A DNA stretch of 64,000 bases from Agrococcus sp. ARC_14 (GCF_022436485.1 NZ_JAKUDO010000001.1:2480001-2544000); one strand, 5' to 3'; numbered from the stretch's first letter, positions 47,324 through 56,081 are shown. Made by a program: numbers and translations. Notes: a model not told the origin generated them from the letters alone.

Positions 47324-48264
47324 TCTTTGCGCTCGGCGTCGCGTCGCGCGAGGGCGTCGCGCACGCGCTGCACGAAGTGGGCGCCGCGGCGTGCCATGTG
47401 GTCGCGCGTGACACGCACGCTGATCCAGCCGTCGGCTTCGAATCGCGCGTAGCGCTCTATGTCGACGTGCCACTGCTTCTCGTCGCGATGACCGTCGCCT
47501 TCGTACTCGATCGCGATCTTCAGTTTCGGGTAGCCGAGATCGGGGCTCGAGGTGATGCCGTCGATCACGATCGTCGGATGCACGACTGGCTCGGGCAGTC
47601 CGGCCTCCACGATGAGCAGCCGCGTGATCGTCTCGAAGCGAGAATCCACACCCACCCGCGCATCCGCCGCCGCTGTCCGGAGGACCGGAGCTCCCGCGAG
47701 GCCACGGCACCGCGCGATGAAGGCAGCGAGCTGCTCGGGCGTCGCAAACGGCTGCCGCGGCTCTCTCGGCAGTCGCAGCCCCGGATACCAGCGCGAGGGA
47801 GTGAGCAGGGCATCCACGATCTGCACCATCGCCTCATGCGGGAGCTCGCGGGCGAGGGTCAGCGCCGCCGACAAGGGCTCGAGCACGCGCAGCCCATCGA
47901 CCTCGGTGACAGAGAGCCGCTCGCGGTCGTATGCGATGTGGCGGGTTCCAGCTGTCATCCCCCGCGTCGCGCCTCTCGGGCGTGCGATCACCAGCGGCTC
48001 ATCTCGTGACCAGGCCTGCGCGATCGGCATGCCCCAATGCCGCGCTGCCGTCAGACCGCCGAAGGAGTGGTCAGGCGCCATGAGCGGCTCGTACGCCCGC
48101 ATCAGTGCGCCCGCGTCACCGATCGGTCGGGATCGCACGCGCCGAAACGGCATCTCGAGGTCACTGCCGCGCAGGCGACCCCTTCCGATCCCGGCGCGCA
48201 TCGCATCGCGCACCAGGAATGCCTCAGCATCGAACGGCGCTGGCAGCTCGTGCGAAGTCCCCAT
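47314..48264 (-). CDS. DUF559/VSR-fold nuclease-like protein
   Basis: 316 residues from the ATG at 48264. The N-terminal part (LVRDAMRAGIGRGRLRGSDL, then GLTAARHWGMPI, LVIARP) is of the AbiEi-like winged-helix type that often precedes this domain. The C-terminal part has YPKLKIAIEYEGDGHRDEKQ, then DIERYARFEADGWISVRVT: the DUF559/VSR endonuclease-like fold with Glu and Asp ligands. Actinobacterial genomes carry many such orphan proteins, function unknown. Its C-terminal residues ERKELQ are encoded by the left hairpin repeat. Confidence 0.8.
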   Translation of the reverse strand: MGTSHELPAPFDAEAFLVRDAMRAGIGRGRLRGSDLEMPFRRVRSRPIGDAGALMRAYEPLMAPDHSFGGLTAARHWGMPIAQAWSRDEPLVIARPRGATRGMTAGTRHIAYDRERLSVTEVDGLRVLEPLSAALTLARELPHEAMVQIVDALLTPSRWYPGLRLPREPRQPFATPEQLAAFIARCRGLAGAPVLRTAAADARVGVDSRFETITRLLIVEAGLPEPVVHPTIVIDGITSSPDLGYPKLKIAIEYEGDGHRDEKQWHVDIERYARFEADGWISVRVTRDHMARRGAHFVQRVRDALARRDAERKELQ

Positions 48265-48346
48265 TCCCGGAGGATGCCTCGACGCGACGCCGCCGCGAAT
48301 CCACTTGCCCTCCCCCTGTGGAGAGCCGCCACCGCCCCGCGCTGGA

Positions 48347-48397
48347 GTTGCAGCGAGTGGCGCAGACGGAGTGGATCTGCGAGCCAGTGCCTGCAAC
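48347..48397. repeat. Hairpin repeat, right copy
   Basis: GTTGCAGCGAGTGGC (48347-48361) and GCCAGTGCCTGCAAC (48383-48397) pair at 12 of 15 positions. The 21-nt interior differs from the left copy yet also forms a stem (GCAGA/TCTGC), so structure is kept while sequence changes. It has the same orientation as the left copy and lies 83 nt upstream of the nuclease-fold gene start. Confidence 0.72.
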
Positions 48398-48438
48398 TCT
48401 GCGGAGAGCGAGGGAGAGGGGTGAGGGAGGATGGAGGC

Positions 48439-49230
48439 ATGCAGCCCAACCCGCTCTACAAGATCGGCGTGCCGGAGGTGCGCGAGCTCCTCGGCCGCGC
48501 GCCCTGGATGCTCCTGGTCTCGCATCCCGCATCCGGGCCCGTCGCATCCCCGTCACCCGTGCTCTTCGCGCCCGACGACGGCGGCGACGACGCCGAGCCG
48601 ATCGTGCTCGAGACGCACCTGGGCCGCGCCGACGCGCGCCAGCACGGACTGCTGCAGCCGCGCGAGGACGGCGAGCCGCACCGGATGCTCGTGGTCGCGC
48701 AGGGCGAGCACGGCTACGTCTCCCCCAGCTGGTACGTCGGCGGCGATGCCGGCCAGATCCCGACCTGGAACTTCGAGATGGCGACGCTCACGTGCGACGT
48801 CGAGGTGCTCGACGCGCAGCGGAACCTCGAGACGCTGCAGCGACTCGTCGCCCACTTCGAGCAGGCCTACGCGGCCGACGGCGGCGTGCGGCTCGACGTC
48901 GACGACGACGGCAATCGCGGCATGGCGATGGGCACGATCGGCATCCGGCTGACGGTGCGGTCGTTCGACGCGAAGTCCAAGATGAGCCAGAACAAGTCGC
49001 CGCAGTCGCGGGCCGCCGTGCTCGCGCACCTGGATGCATCCAACCCGCGTCTCGCCGACCGCATGCGCACGCGTACGGCCGAACCCAGCACCGACACCGC
49101 GTCCGCGAGCGCCGCCGAACTCAACGGCGACACCGCGCCCACACGCGCCGCCGCGGCCTCCAACGACGCACCTTCCACGCGCGCCGCCGACCCCTCGACC
49201 GACGCCGCGCCCACGCGCGACGCCGACTGA
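48439..49230 (+). CDS. PaiB-like FMN-binding protein with repetitive tail
   Basis: 263 residues from the ATG at 48439, after AGGGAGGATGGAGG. Residues 1-205 match the PaiB/FMN-binding negative transcriptional regulator family (MQPNPLYKIGVPEVRELLG, VLETHLGRADAR, GYVSPSWYVG, VPTWNFEMATL-like IPTWNFEMATL, and KMSQNKSPQSRAAV near the end). The last 55 residues are an added low-complexity tail of Thr/Ala/Asp/Ser repeats such as PSTDTAS, GDTAPTRAA and PSTDAAPTR, not part of the family. The function may be flavin-linked. Confidence 0.85.
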   Translation: MQPNPLYKIGVPEVRELLGRAPWMLLVSHPASGPVASPSPVLFAPDDGGDDAEPIVLETHLGRADARQHGLLQPREDGEPHRMLVVAQGEHGYVSPSWYVGGDAGQIPTWNFEMATLTCDVEVLDAQRNLETLQRLVAHFEQAYAADGGVRLDVDDDGNRGMAMGTIGIRLTVRSFDAKSKMSQNKSPQSRAAVLAHLDASNPRLADRMRTRTAEPSTDTASASAAELNGDTAPTRAAAASNDAPSTRAADPSTDAAPTRDAD

Positions 49231-49281
49231 CCCCAACGTTCGACTGCGTCCGTTCGTCTCAGAGAGCAGAGGGAGACTCGC

Positions 49282-49782
49282 GTGGCAGCCAGGTGGGAGC
49301 TGGTCGTGGCTGAGCTCGTCGCCGAGCGCGGCGAGGCGCTGGTGCGGTACGCGAGCCTCCTCTCGGGAGATGAGGAGGAGGCGCGAGACATGGTGCAGGA
49401 CGCCCTGACATCGACGTTCGGCAGGCTGCGCAACGGCTTCGCGGTCGAGCAGGCGGAGGCCTACGTGCGCAGGGCGATCGCCAACCGCTTCCTCGATCGC
49501 GCCCGCCGCGGGCAGCGCTGGCGCCGCATCGCGCCGCTGGTGGGTGAGCGCGAGCGCGTCGACTCCGGTTCGACGCTGACGGGCGAGCGGCTCGACATGG
49601 CGGCGCGGCTGCAGCGGCTGAGTCCGCGCGAGCGCGCCTGCATCGTGCTGCGCTACGACGAGGACCGCACCGTCGATCAGATCGCCGCCGAGCTCGGCAT
49701 CTCGGCGGGCGCCGTCAAGCGATACCTGTCGGATGCGCTCGGCAAGCTGCGCGGGATGCTGGAGCGGGAGGGGCTCGCGTGA
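49282..49782 (+). CDS. ECF RNA polymerase sigma factor, SigE-like
   Basis: 166 residues, GTG start. Region 2 (RYASLLSGDEEEARDMVQDALTSTFGR, as RYASLLSGDEEEARDMV and QDALTSTFGR, then YVRRAIANRFLDRARR) and region 4 (RLSPRERACIVLRYDEDRTV, DQIAAELGISAGAVKRYLSDALGKL split at the helix-turn-helix) are complete; no extra C-terminal domain. It overlaps the next gene, a membrane protein with a small cytoplasmic N-terminus, by 4 nt, the layout of a sigma/anti-sigma pair. Target genes probably include the envelope genes downstream. Confidence 0.92.
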   Translation: MAARWELVVAELVAERGEALVRYASLLSGDEEEARDMVQDALTSTFGRLRNGFAVEQAEAYVRRAIANRFLDRARRGQRWRRIAPLVGERERVDSGSTLTGERLDMAARLQRLSPRERACIVLRYDEDRTVDQIAAELGISAGAVKRYLSDALGKLRGMLEREGLA

Positions 49783-50552
49783 GCGACGACGACGAGCTCC
49801 GCAGCCGGCTGCAGGGCATCCCCGGGCCGCGTGCCGGGCTGGATGCGGACGCCGTGATCGCGCGCGCGAAGCGCAGGCGACGACCGAAGACCATCGCGCT
49901 GTCGTCGGCGGCGACGATCGCGGGCGTGCTGATCGTGGGGCCGCTCGTGGTGCCGGGGCTGACGGCGTTCGAGCCCGCGAGCATGTCGGGCGTCTCGAGC
50001 GAGTCGGGCGCGGCGCCGGAGTCGTATCCGGATTCGGCTCCGGAGTCGGATGGCGATGGTGCCGAGAGCCCGGCGGCGACGGAGGAGGGCGGCCCCGTGG
50101 AGCAGACGGATGCGGGCGAGGGCGACCAGGGAGCGTCCGGCGAGGGCGGCGAGGGCGCGCCCGGCGGCACGAACGCGTGCACGCCGATGCCCGCCGGCAA
50201 CGCGGGGCTGGCGCTGCGCTTCCTCGACGATCCGTCGGACGGCACCGCCGACCTCGGCATCACGAACCTGACCGACGCGCAGCTCGAGGTGCGGCTCGAC
50301 GATGTCGGCAGCGTCGAGGTGACCGCCGAAGGACAGGTCGTCTCGGCCGGCTTCTGGCCCGGCCGCTGGGGCCGCAGCATCGTCGCGCCGACGCAGGAGG
50401 GCATCGTCACCGTCGACCTCGAGCCCCGGCAGGCCTGCGCGGTGGGCGCAGGTGAGCCGGTCGCCATCGCGCCGGTCGCGACCGTGCTGGTCGTGCGGAA
50501 CGGCGAGGAGGACGCGACCGAGCTGGTGATCGTCGGCGACCCCTGGCGGTGA
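49779..50552 (+). CDS. Single-pass membrane protein, probable sigma partner
   Basis: 257 residues, GTG start overlapping the sigma stop (GTGA). Residues 1-36 are cytoplasmic and basic at the end (AKRRRRPK), one helix spans about 38-62, then an acidic Ser/Glu/Gly linker (about 70-130), then a beta-rich extracellular domain with two cysteines (NACTPMP and QACAVG). There is no HxxxCxxC zinc anti-sigma motif. Position argues for an anti-sigma or sensor role; the sequence does not prove it. Confidence 0.75.
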   Translation: MSDDDELRSRLQGIPGPRAGLDADAVIARAKRRRRPKTIALSSAATIAGVLIVGPLVVPGLTAFEPASMSGVSSESGAAPESYPDSAPESDGDGAESPAATEEGGPVEQTDAGEGDQGASGEGGEGAPGGTNACTPMPAGNAGLALRFLDDPSDGTADLGITNLTDAQLEVRLDDVGSVEVTAEGQVVSAGFWPGRWGRSIVAPTQEGIVTVDLEPRQACAVGAGEPVAIAPVATVLVVRNGEEDATELVIVGDPWR

Positions 50553-50671
50553 GGCGGCGACGTTCGCTGAGAGCGGCACGGATCCGGCCGATCTCCAAGG
50601 TTCGCGGCAATGTGCGCTGGCTAGACTCGCGCCAAGTCGGCACCCCGAGAGGCCGACGGCTGGGAGCGCAG

Positions 50672-52840
50672 ATGCAGGTCCGGATCGTCCGCCCGTTGGC
50701 AGTGGTTGCACTTGGTGCCGCCGGATTGCTGGGGCTCTCGGCCGGCGCGCTGTCGAGCGATGCTCCGCCGACCGGCGCGCTGTCGACCAGCGTGCTCGGC
50801 ACCGAGGCCCCCGTCGATCTGGGTGGCGAGGTGGTCGTCGACACCACCGGCGAGCACATCGACGACCTGGCCGGCGTGCAGGAGCGCATCGAGTCGAACA
50901 ACGCCTCGGGCGACGCCGACCTCTACGCCGTCGTCGTCGACACCTTCGACGGCATGGACTACGGCCAGTGGGCGGTCGAGTCCGCGAACGCCTCCGGTGT
51001 GCCGAGCGACGGCATGCTGCTCGCGATCGCCATGGATGACGGCCAGTACGGCATCGCCGTCACCGACAGCTACCCCTACTCGCGCGGTGAAGCAGAGGCG
51101 CTCGCGCGCGACGTGCTGTCGTCCGAGCTCGCCAACGGCAACGTCGATGGCGCGCTCATGTCCTACAGCGACGCGCTCGCAAGCGGCGTCGGTCTGGGCG
51201 GCGAGGGCGGCTCAGGCACAGAGGTGAACGTCGACGGCTCGGCCGTCTGGCCCGTCGTGGCGCTCGTCGGCGGCGCGGCCGTCGTGGGCGGTGGCGGCTA
51301 CTTCATCTACCGCGGCGCGAAGCGCTCGAAGGCGAAGCGCGAGCAGCGCGAGGTCACGCAGCAGCAGCAGCTCAGCCTCGACGAGCTCAAGCAGCGCGCC
51401 GACATCGCGCTCGTGCAGCTCGACGACACCGTGCAGCAGAGCGAGCAGGAGCTCGCCTTCGCGAACGCGCAGTTCGGCGAGGATGCGGTGCGTCCCTACC
51501 GCGAGGCGCTCGACAAGGCGAAGGGCGGGCTGACGGAGGCATTCGGCCTGCAGCAGCAGCTCGACGACGCCTTCCCCGACACCGACCAGGAGCGGCACGA
51601 GTGGTCGAGCCGCATCCTGCAGATCGCCGAGGGCGCGGGCAACGAGCTCGCGAGCCACGGCACGTCGTTCGAGCAGCTGCGCGACCTCGAGCAGAACGCG
51701 CCGCAGGTGCTCGAGTCGGTGGCGCAGTCGCGCGCAGCGCTCGACGGCCGCATCGCGAACGCGAAGCAGATCCTCGACCGACTCGACGACGTGCACTCGG
51801 GAGCCTCGATCGACCCGGTGCGCGAGAACATCGCCGGCGCCGAGCGCCAGCTGCCCAACATCGACCAGTCGATCACTGCGGGCAGGGCGGCTGTGCAGGC
51901 CTCGAACGGCGCAGAGGCCGCGCTGACCGTGCACGCTGCGGAAGCCGCACTCGCCCAGGCCGGCGGCCTGCTGGCGGCGGTCGAGCGCGCACAGGGAGAT
52001 CTCGACAACTCCTCGCGGCAGCTTGCCGACCTCGTGCAGGACTCGGTCGGCGACATCGCGGCCGCGAAGACGCTCAAGAGCACCTCGACGACCGACCTCG
52101 CCCCGCTCATCCGCCACGTCGAGGAGCAGGTCGGCATCGCACAGCAGCGCCCCACCGACACGCTCACCGTGCTCGCCAACCTGCAGCGCGCCAACCAGCG
52201 CCTCGACGAGGCGACCGGTCAGGTGCGCGAGGCAGGCGCAGGGCTGCATCGCTCACAGGCGGGGCTCGAGCGCTGGCTCGCCTCCGCGCGCGCCAACATC
52301 GACCGCGCCGAGGACTTCATCGCCACCCGCCGCATCGGCGTCGGCCCGCACGCGCGCCAGCTGCTCGCGACCGCGCAGCAGGAGCTCGCGCAGGCGCTGC
52401 GCATGCAGCAGCAGGATCCGGGCCAGGCATCGCAGCTCGCGCAGGCGGCCTCGCAGCACGCCGAGCAGGCGATGCAGGATGCCTCCGGCGACATCGGCGG
52501 CTGGGGCGGTCAGGCACGCAACCCGTACTACCGGCGCGATCGCGATGACCGCGGCGACGGGGGCGATGGGATCGGCAACATGGTCACGGGCGGCCTGCTC
52601 GGCTACATCCTCGGCGACATGATGAACGGCGGCGGCCACGGCTCCTCCGGCGGCGGGTACTCCGACCCGTTCGCTGGCGGAGGCGACGGCGGCGGTGGCG
52701 GCGGCGGTCTCGGCGACCTCTTCTCCGGCGGCGGCGGCTCCTTCGGTGGAGGCGGCGGAGGCGGCGGCTTCTTCGGTGGCGGCGGCTTCGGCGGCGGCGG
52801 AGGAGGCTTCGGCGGCGGCGGAGGCAGCTTCGGCGACTGA
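50672..52840 (+). CDS. TPM-domain surface protein with coiled coil and glycine-rich tail
   Basis: 722 residues from the ATG at 50672 with GGGAG upstream. Signal-like N-terminus (1-30), a TPM (TLP18.3/Psb32/MOLO-1) domain at about 48-170 (VVVDTTGEHIDDLAGVQERI, AIAMDDGQYGIAVTDSYPYS), a membrane helix at about 191-213, then some 430 residues of Gln/Glu/Ala coiled coil, and a C-terminal Gly/Phe-rich stretch (GGGGG with FGG and SFGG) from about 670. A TAGACT -10 is at 50622. Such proteins often neighbour PspA; the role is probably envelope maintenance. Confidence 0.88.
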   Translation: MQVRIVRPLAVVALGAAGLLGLSAGALSSDAPPTGALSTSVLGTEAPVDLGGEVVVDTTGEHIDDLAGVQERIESNNASGDADLYAVVVDTFDGMDYGQWAVESANASGVPSDGMLLAIAMDDGQYGIAVTDSYPYSRGEAEALARDVLSSELANGNVDGALMSYSDALASGVGLGGEGGSGTEVNVDGSAVWPVVALVGGAAVVGGGGYFIYRGAKRSKAKREQREVTQQQQLSLDELKQRADIALVQLDDTVQQSEQELAFANAQFGEDAVRPYREALDKAKGGLTEAFGLQQQLDDAFPDTDQERHEWSSRILQIAEGAGNELASHGTSFEQLRDLEQNAPQVLESVAQSRAALDGRIANAKQILDRLDDVHSGASIDPVRENIAGAERQLPNIDQSITAGRAAVQASNGAEAALTVHAAEAALAQAGGLLAAVERAQGDLDNSSRQLADLVQDSVGDIAAAKTLKSTSTTDLAPLIRHVEEQVGIAQQRPTDTLTVLANLQRANQRLDEATGQVREAGAGLHRSQAGLERWLASARANIDRAEDFIATRRIGVGPHARQLLATAQQELAQALRMQQQDPGQASQLAQAASQHAEQAMQDASGDIGGWGGQARNPYYRRDRDDRGDGGDGIGNMVTGGLLGYILGDMMNGGGHGSSGGGYSDPFAGGGDGGGGGGGLGDLFSGGGGSFGGGGGGGGFFGGGGFGGGGGGFGGGGGSFGD

Positions 52841-52974
52841 GGCCGCACCACCGCACCACCGACGGCCGCACGACGGGACGACCTTGACGCATCCGACGAC
52901 CTGAACGCAGACTCCCACCAACCGAACCAGCTCGACCCAGAGGCCGCTCCGGCGGCAACGCAGGAAGGAACACC

Positions 52975-53760
52975 ATGTCCAAGCAGTCCATCCTCGGCCG
53001 CATCGCGCAGCTCGCGAAGGCCAACATCAACTCGCTCCTCGACCAGGCCGAGGACCCCCAGAAGATGCTCGACCAGATGGTTCGGGACTACACGAACTCC
53101 ATCGCAGAGGCAGAGGCCGCCATCGCGCAGACGATCGGCAACCTGCGCCTGCAGGAGCAGGACTACCAGGAGGACGTGCGCGCCGCCGACGACTGGGGTC
53201 GCAAGGCGCTCGCCGCGTCGCAGCGCGCCGACGAGATGCGCGCCGCGGGCTCGCCCGATGCCGCGAAGTTCGACAACCTCGCCAAGATCGCCATCGGCAA
53301 GCAGATGCAGTCGGAGTCGGAGGCACGCACCGCTGAGCCGTCGATCCAGTCGCAGAACGAGGTCGTCAACAAGCTGAAGACCGGCCTCGACACCATGAAG
53401 GGCAAGCTCGACGAGCTGCGGTCGAAGCGCTCCGAGCTCATCGCGCGCTCGAAGGTCGCCGAGGCCCAGACGCAGGTGCACGACGCCGTGAAGTCGATCG
53501 ACATCCTCGACCCCACGAGCGAGATCGGCCGCTTCGAGGAGAAGATCCGTCGCGAGGAGGCCAAGGTGATGGGCCAGCAGGAGCTCGCCGCCTCGAGCCT
53601 CGACGCGCAGTTCGAGGCGCTCGAGGATGTCGGTCACCAGACCGAGATCGAGGCGCGCCTGGCCGCGCTCAAGCACGACCAGAAGGCCGTCGGCGCCGGT
53701 TCGGCACCGGCCGCGCAGGGCGCGGGCGACGCCGTCGAGGCTGAGGTCGTCGACCGCTGA
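52975..53760 (+). CDS. pspA: PspA/IM30 family membrane-stress protein
   Basis: 261 residues, ATG behind AGGAAGG. The long coiled coil (residues about 25-215) with the N-terminal MSKQSILGRIAQLAKANINS and DPQKMLDQMVRDYTNSIAEA is characteristic. PspA/Vipp1 proteins polymerise on damaged membranes and keep the proton gradient. It follows the TPM-domain gene by 134 nt. The C-terminal VEAEVVDR tail is variable. Confidence 0.94.
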   Translation: MSKQSILGRIAQLAKANINSLLDQAEDPQKMLDQMVRDYTNSIAEAEAAIAQTIGNLRLQEQDYQEDVRAADDWGRKALAASQRADEMRAAGSPDAAKFDNLAKIAIGKQMQSESEARTAEPSIQSQNEVVNKLKTGLDTMKGKLDELRSKRSELIARSKVAEAQTQVHDAVKSIDILDPTSEIGRFEEKIRREEAKVMGQQELAASSLDAQFEALEDVGHQTEIEARLAALKHDQKAVGAGSAPAAQGAGDAVEAEVVDR

Positions 53761-53785
53761 GGCACGCTTCTCGCTGACGCGTTTG

Positions 53786-53813
53786 GAGGGGGCGGACGAA
53801 GGTTCGCCCCCTC
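53786..53813 (+). terminator. Rho-independent-like terminator after pspA
   Basis: GAGGGGGCG (53786-53794) pairs perfectly with CGCCCCCTC (53805-53813) around a 10-nt loop, followed by TTCG. It lies 26 nt after the pspA stop and just before the crotonase promoter. Confidence 0.75.
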
Positions 53814-53828
53814 TTCGCGTGCCACCGT

Positions 53829-53834
53829 TAGGTT
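53829..53834 (+). promoter_or_regulatory. -10-like hexamer of crotonase gene
   Basis: TAGGTT, 6 nt before the GTG at 53841. With the terminator just upstream this should be a separate, probably leaderless, transcript. Confidence 0.4.
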
Positions 53835-53840
53835 GGCGCT

Positions 53841-54662
53841 GTGCCAGACAACGACGCAGTCACGACGCCCGCCCAGACGCCCGCCCAGACGCCCCGAGTC
53901 GCCACCGAGCGCCGTGGCCACATCCTGCACATCGCCCTCGACCGGGTCGACAAGCGCAACGCCGCCGACGAGCGGATGCTGCAGGAGCTCGCGCTCGCCT
54001 ACGGTGAGCTCGACCGCGACCCCGAGCTGCGCGTCGGCGTCGTGAGCGCCCGCGGCGACCACTTCACCGGCGGGCTCGACCTCGCCGACATCGCGCCGAA
54101 GCTCGCGACCGGCCGCCTGTCGCTCGTGCCCGACGGCGGCCTCGACCCGTGGGGACTGCAGACGCCGGCCGTCTCGAAGCCCGTCCTGCTCGCGGTGCAG
54201 GGAACCTGCTTCACGCTCGGCATCGAGCTCGCGCTCGCGAGCGACATCGTGGTGGCGGCCGAGACGACCGACTTCGGCCAGCTCGAGGTGGCGCGCGGCA
54301 TCATGCCCTTCGGCGGCGCGACGGTGCGCTTCCCGCGGCTCGGCTGGGGCGACGCGATGCGGTGGATCCTGACGGGCGAGCGCTTCGGCGCCGCCGAGGC
54401 GCTGCGCATCGGGCTGGTGCAGGAGGTCGTGCCCGCAGGCGCCGAGCTCGAGCGCGCCTTCGCGCTCGCCGAGCAGATCGCCGCGCAGGCGCCGCTCGCG
54501 GTGCAGGCGACGCTCGCCGCGGCGCGCGCTGCGCTGCCGGAGACGACGGATGCGGTGGCAGGGCTGCTGCCCGCCGTGCAGCGACTCGCAGCGACGAACG
54601 ACGCGCGGCGCTCCGCAGAGTCGTATCTGACGGGGAAGCCGGTGCCGTTCGAGGGCGACTAG
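53841..54662 (+). CDS. Enoyl-CoA hydratase/isomerase (crotonase) family protein
   Basis: 273 residues, GTG start. After a TPAQTPAQTP tail from a 12-bp DNA repeat, the crotonase fold is complete: LDRVDKRNAADERM, the oxyanion-hole segment SARGDHFTGGLDL, QGTCFTLGIELALASDIVVA, and FGQLEVARGIMPFGGA. These enzymes act on acyl-CoA thioesters (hydratase, isomerase or hydrolase). The exact reaction is unclear because the second catalytic glutamate of true hydratases is not evident. No fatty-acid operon is adjacent. Confidence 0.87.
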   Translation: MPDNDAVTTPAQTPAQTPRVATERRGHILHIALDRVDKRNAADERMLQELALAYGELDRDPELRVGVVSARGDHFTGGLDLADIAPKLATGRLSLVPDGGLDPWGLQTPAVSKPVLLAVQGTCFTLGIELALASDIVVAAETTDFGQLEVARGIMPFGGATVRFPRLGWGDAMRWILTGERFGAAEALRIGLVQEVVPAGAELERAFALAEQIAAQAPLAVQATLAAARAALPETTDAVAGLLPAVQRLAATNDARRSAESYLTGKPVPFEGD

Positions 54663-54710
54663 GCCGGTTGCCTGTGCAGCGGAGCCTCGAAGCTGCCCTC
54701 TGATCGGCTT

Positions 54711-54801
54711 CGGTCTCGTGACGCGTCCGGGCTCCGCCCGGGCGCTCCTCGACCTGCGGACAGCGCCTCCGGGCTCCGTCCGGGCGCTCCTCGACCAGCG
54801 G
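54711..54801. repeat. Two family A palindromic repeats
   Basis: GGTCTCGTGACGCG ... GCGCTCCTCGACC (54712-54754) and a second shorter copy ending GCGCTCCTCGACCAGC (54763-54798). Each has a CCGGGCTCC core that can pair with GCCCGG. They lie between convergent crotonase and mshA genes. Confidence 0.65.
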
Positions 54802-54818
54802 TGGTGGGCGGGAGCCGG

Positions 54819-56081
54819 CTACACGGAGCGGCCGCGGACCGTCGCCCTGTAGACCGTCTCGAGCTCGTGCGCGACGTCCTGCCAGTCCCGCCGGCTCGCG
54901 GCCCGGCGGCCCGCCAGGCCGAGCTCGACCTGCAGGTCGTCGTCGTCCAGGATCGAGCCCACCGCATCCGCCCAGTCCATCGGGTCGCGGCCGTCGACCA
55001 GGATGCCCGTCTCGCCGTCGACAACCGACTCGACCAGCCCGCCCACGCGCGAGGCGACGACCGGGGTGCCGGTGGCGGCCGCCTCGAGCGGCACGAGGCC
55101 GAATGACTCGCTGCGGCTGGGCACGACCACGACGTCGGCCGCGTCGAGCAGCTGCGCGAGCGCATCGCGCTCGAGGCTACCGATGTGGCGAACGCGCCGC
55201 TCGACACCGAGCTCTCGTGCGAGGTCGTGGAGCGACTCGAGGAAGCGCTCGGAGCCCGGCGTGGCGTCCCCCGCGAGCACCAGCACCGCGCCAGGCAGGT
55301 GCTGCAGCATGCGCACCGCGAGGTCCTGCCCCTTGAGCGGCTGCACACGGCCGACGCAGACGACCAGGCCGTCCTCCTGCCGCACCCCGAGCCTGGCGCG
55401 CACCTCGAGGCGGGAGGCGAGCGGCGCAGGCTGGAACAGCTGGGTGTCGACCGCGGGCGGCACGAGCCAGACGCGCTCTGCGGGGGCACCGACCCCGTCG
55501 CACAGCACGTCGATCTCGGCGCGCGAGACCGCCGCGATCGCATCCACCTCGCCCGCGAGGTAGCGCTCGGTGAGCAGGCGTCGCTCCGGCTCCGGCCGGT
55601 CGTCAGCGCCGAGGCGGCGGTTCTTCTCCTCGGCGAGGGTGTGGAACGACTGCACGATCGGCATGCCGAGCGAGAGCGAGACCGGCAGAGCCGCGAGACC
55701 CGAGAGCCAGTAGTGGGCATGGATGACGTCGTAGGCCTCGTTCGCGGCGAGCGCGGCGCGCTCGAGCTGAGCGCCGAAGGCGTCTGCGAGGTTGGGCAGC
55801 TCGTGCTTGCGCACGATGCCGCCACCGGTCTCGAGGGCGTAGAGCATCACGCCGGGCGCGAGGGACTCAGCACGCGGCGCGGCCATCGATCTGGTGAAGA
55901 TATCGACCTGGTTGCCGCGCGCTGCGAGCGCCATGGCGCTCTCGAGCACGAGCACATTGAGGCCGCCCGCGTCGCCCTTCCCGGGGCGGTCGGCTGGGGA
56001 CGTGTGCATCGACACGACCGCGACCCGCAGCGGTGACTGCGAGGGCGCCTCGTCGGGATTGCCATAGGGCTCCGGGCGCAT
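54819..56081 (-). CDS. mshA: D-inositol-3-phosphate glycosyltransferase (MshA)
   Basis: 420 residues from the ATG at 56081. It links GlcNAc to inositol-3-phosphate, the first step of mycothiol synthesis. MHTSPADRPGKGDAGGLNVL is the family's N-terminal signature; HAHYWLSGLAALPVSLSLGM, FHTLAEEKNRRLGADDRPEP, and the GT-B C-terminal VCVGRVQPLKGQDL and PSRSESFGLVPLEAAATGTP complete it. It is divergent, 34 nt away, from an HEXXH-motif gene. Confidence 0.93.
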   Translation of the reverse strand: MRPEPYGNPDEAPSQSPLRVAVVSMHTSPADRPGKGDAGGLNVLVLESAMALAARGNQVDIFTRSMAAPRAESLAPGVMLYALETGGGIVRKHELPNLADAFGAQLERAALAANEAYDVIHAHYWLSGLAALPVSLSLGMPIVQSFHTLAEEKNRRLGADDRPEPERRLLTERYLAGEVDAIAAVSRAEIDVLCDGVGAPAERVWLVPPAVDTQLFQPAPLASRLEVRARLGVRQEDGLVVCVGRVQPLKGQDLAVRMLQHLPGAVLVLAGDATPGSERFLESLHDLARELGVERRVRHIGSLERDALAQLLDAADVVVVPSRSESFGLVPLEAAATGTPVVASRVGGLVESVVDGETGILVDGRDPMDWADAVGSILDDDDLQVELGLAGRRAASRRDWQDVAHELETVYRATVRGRSV

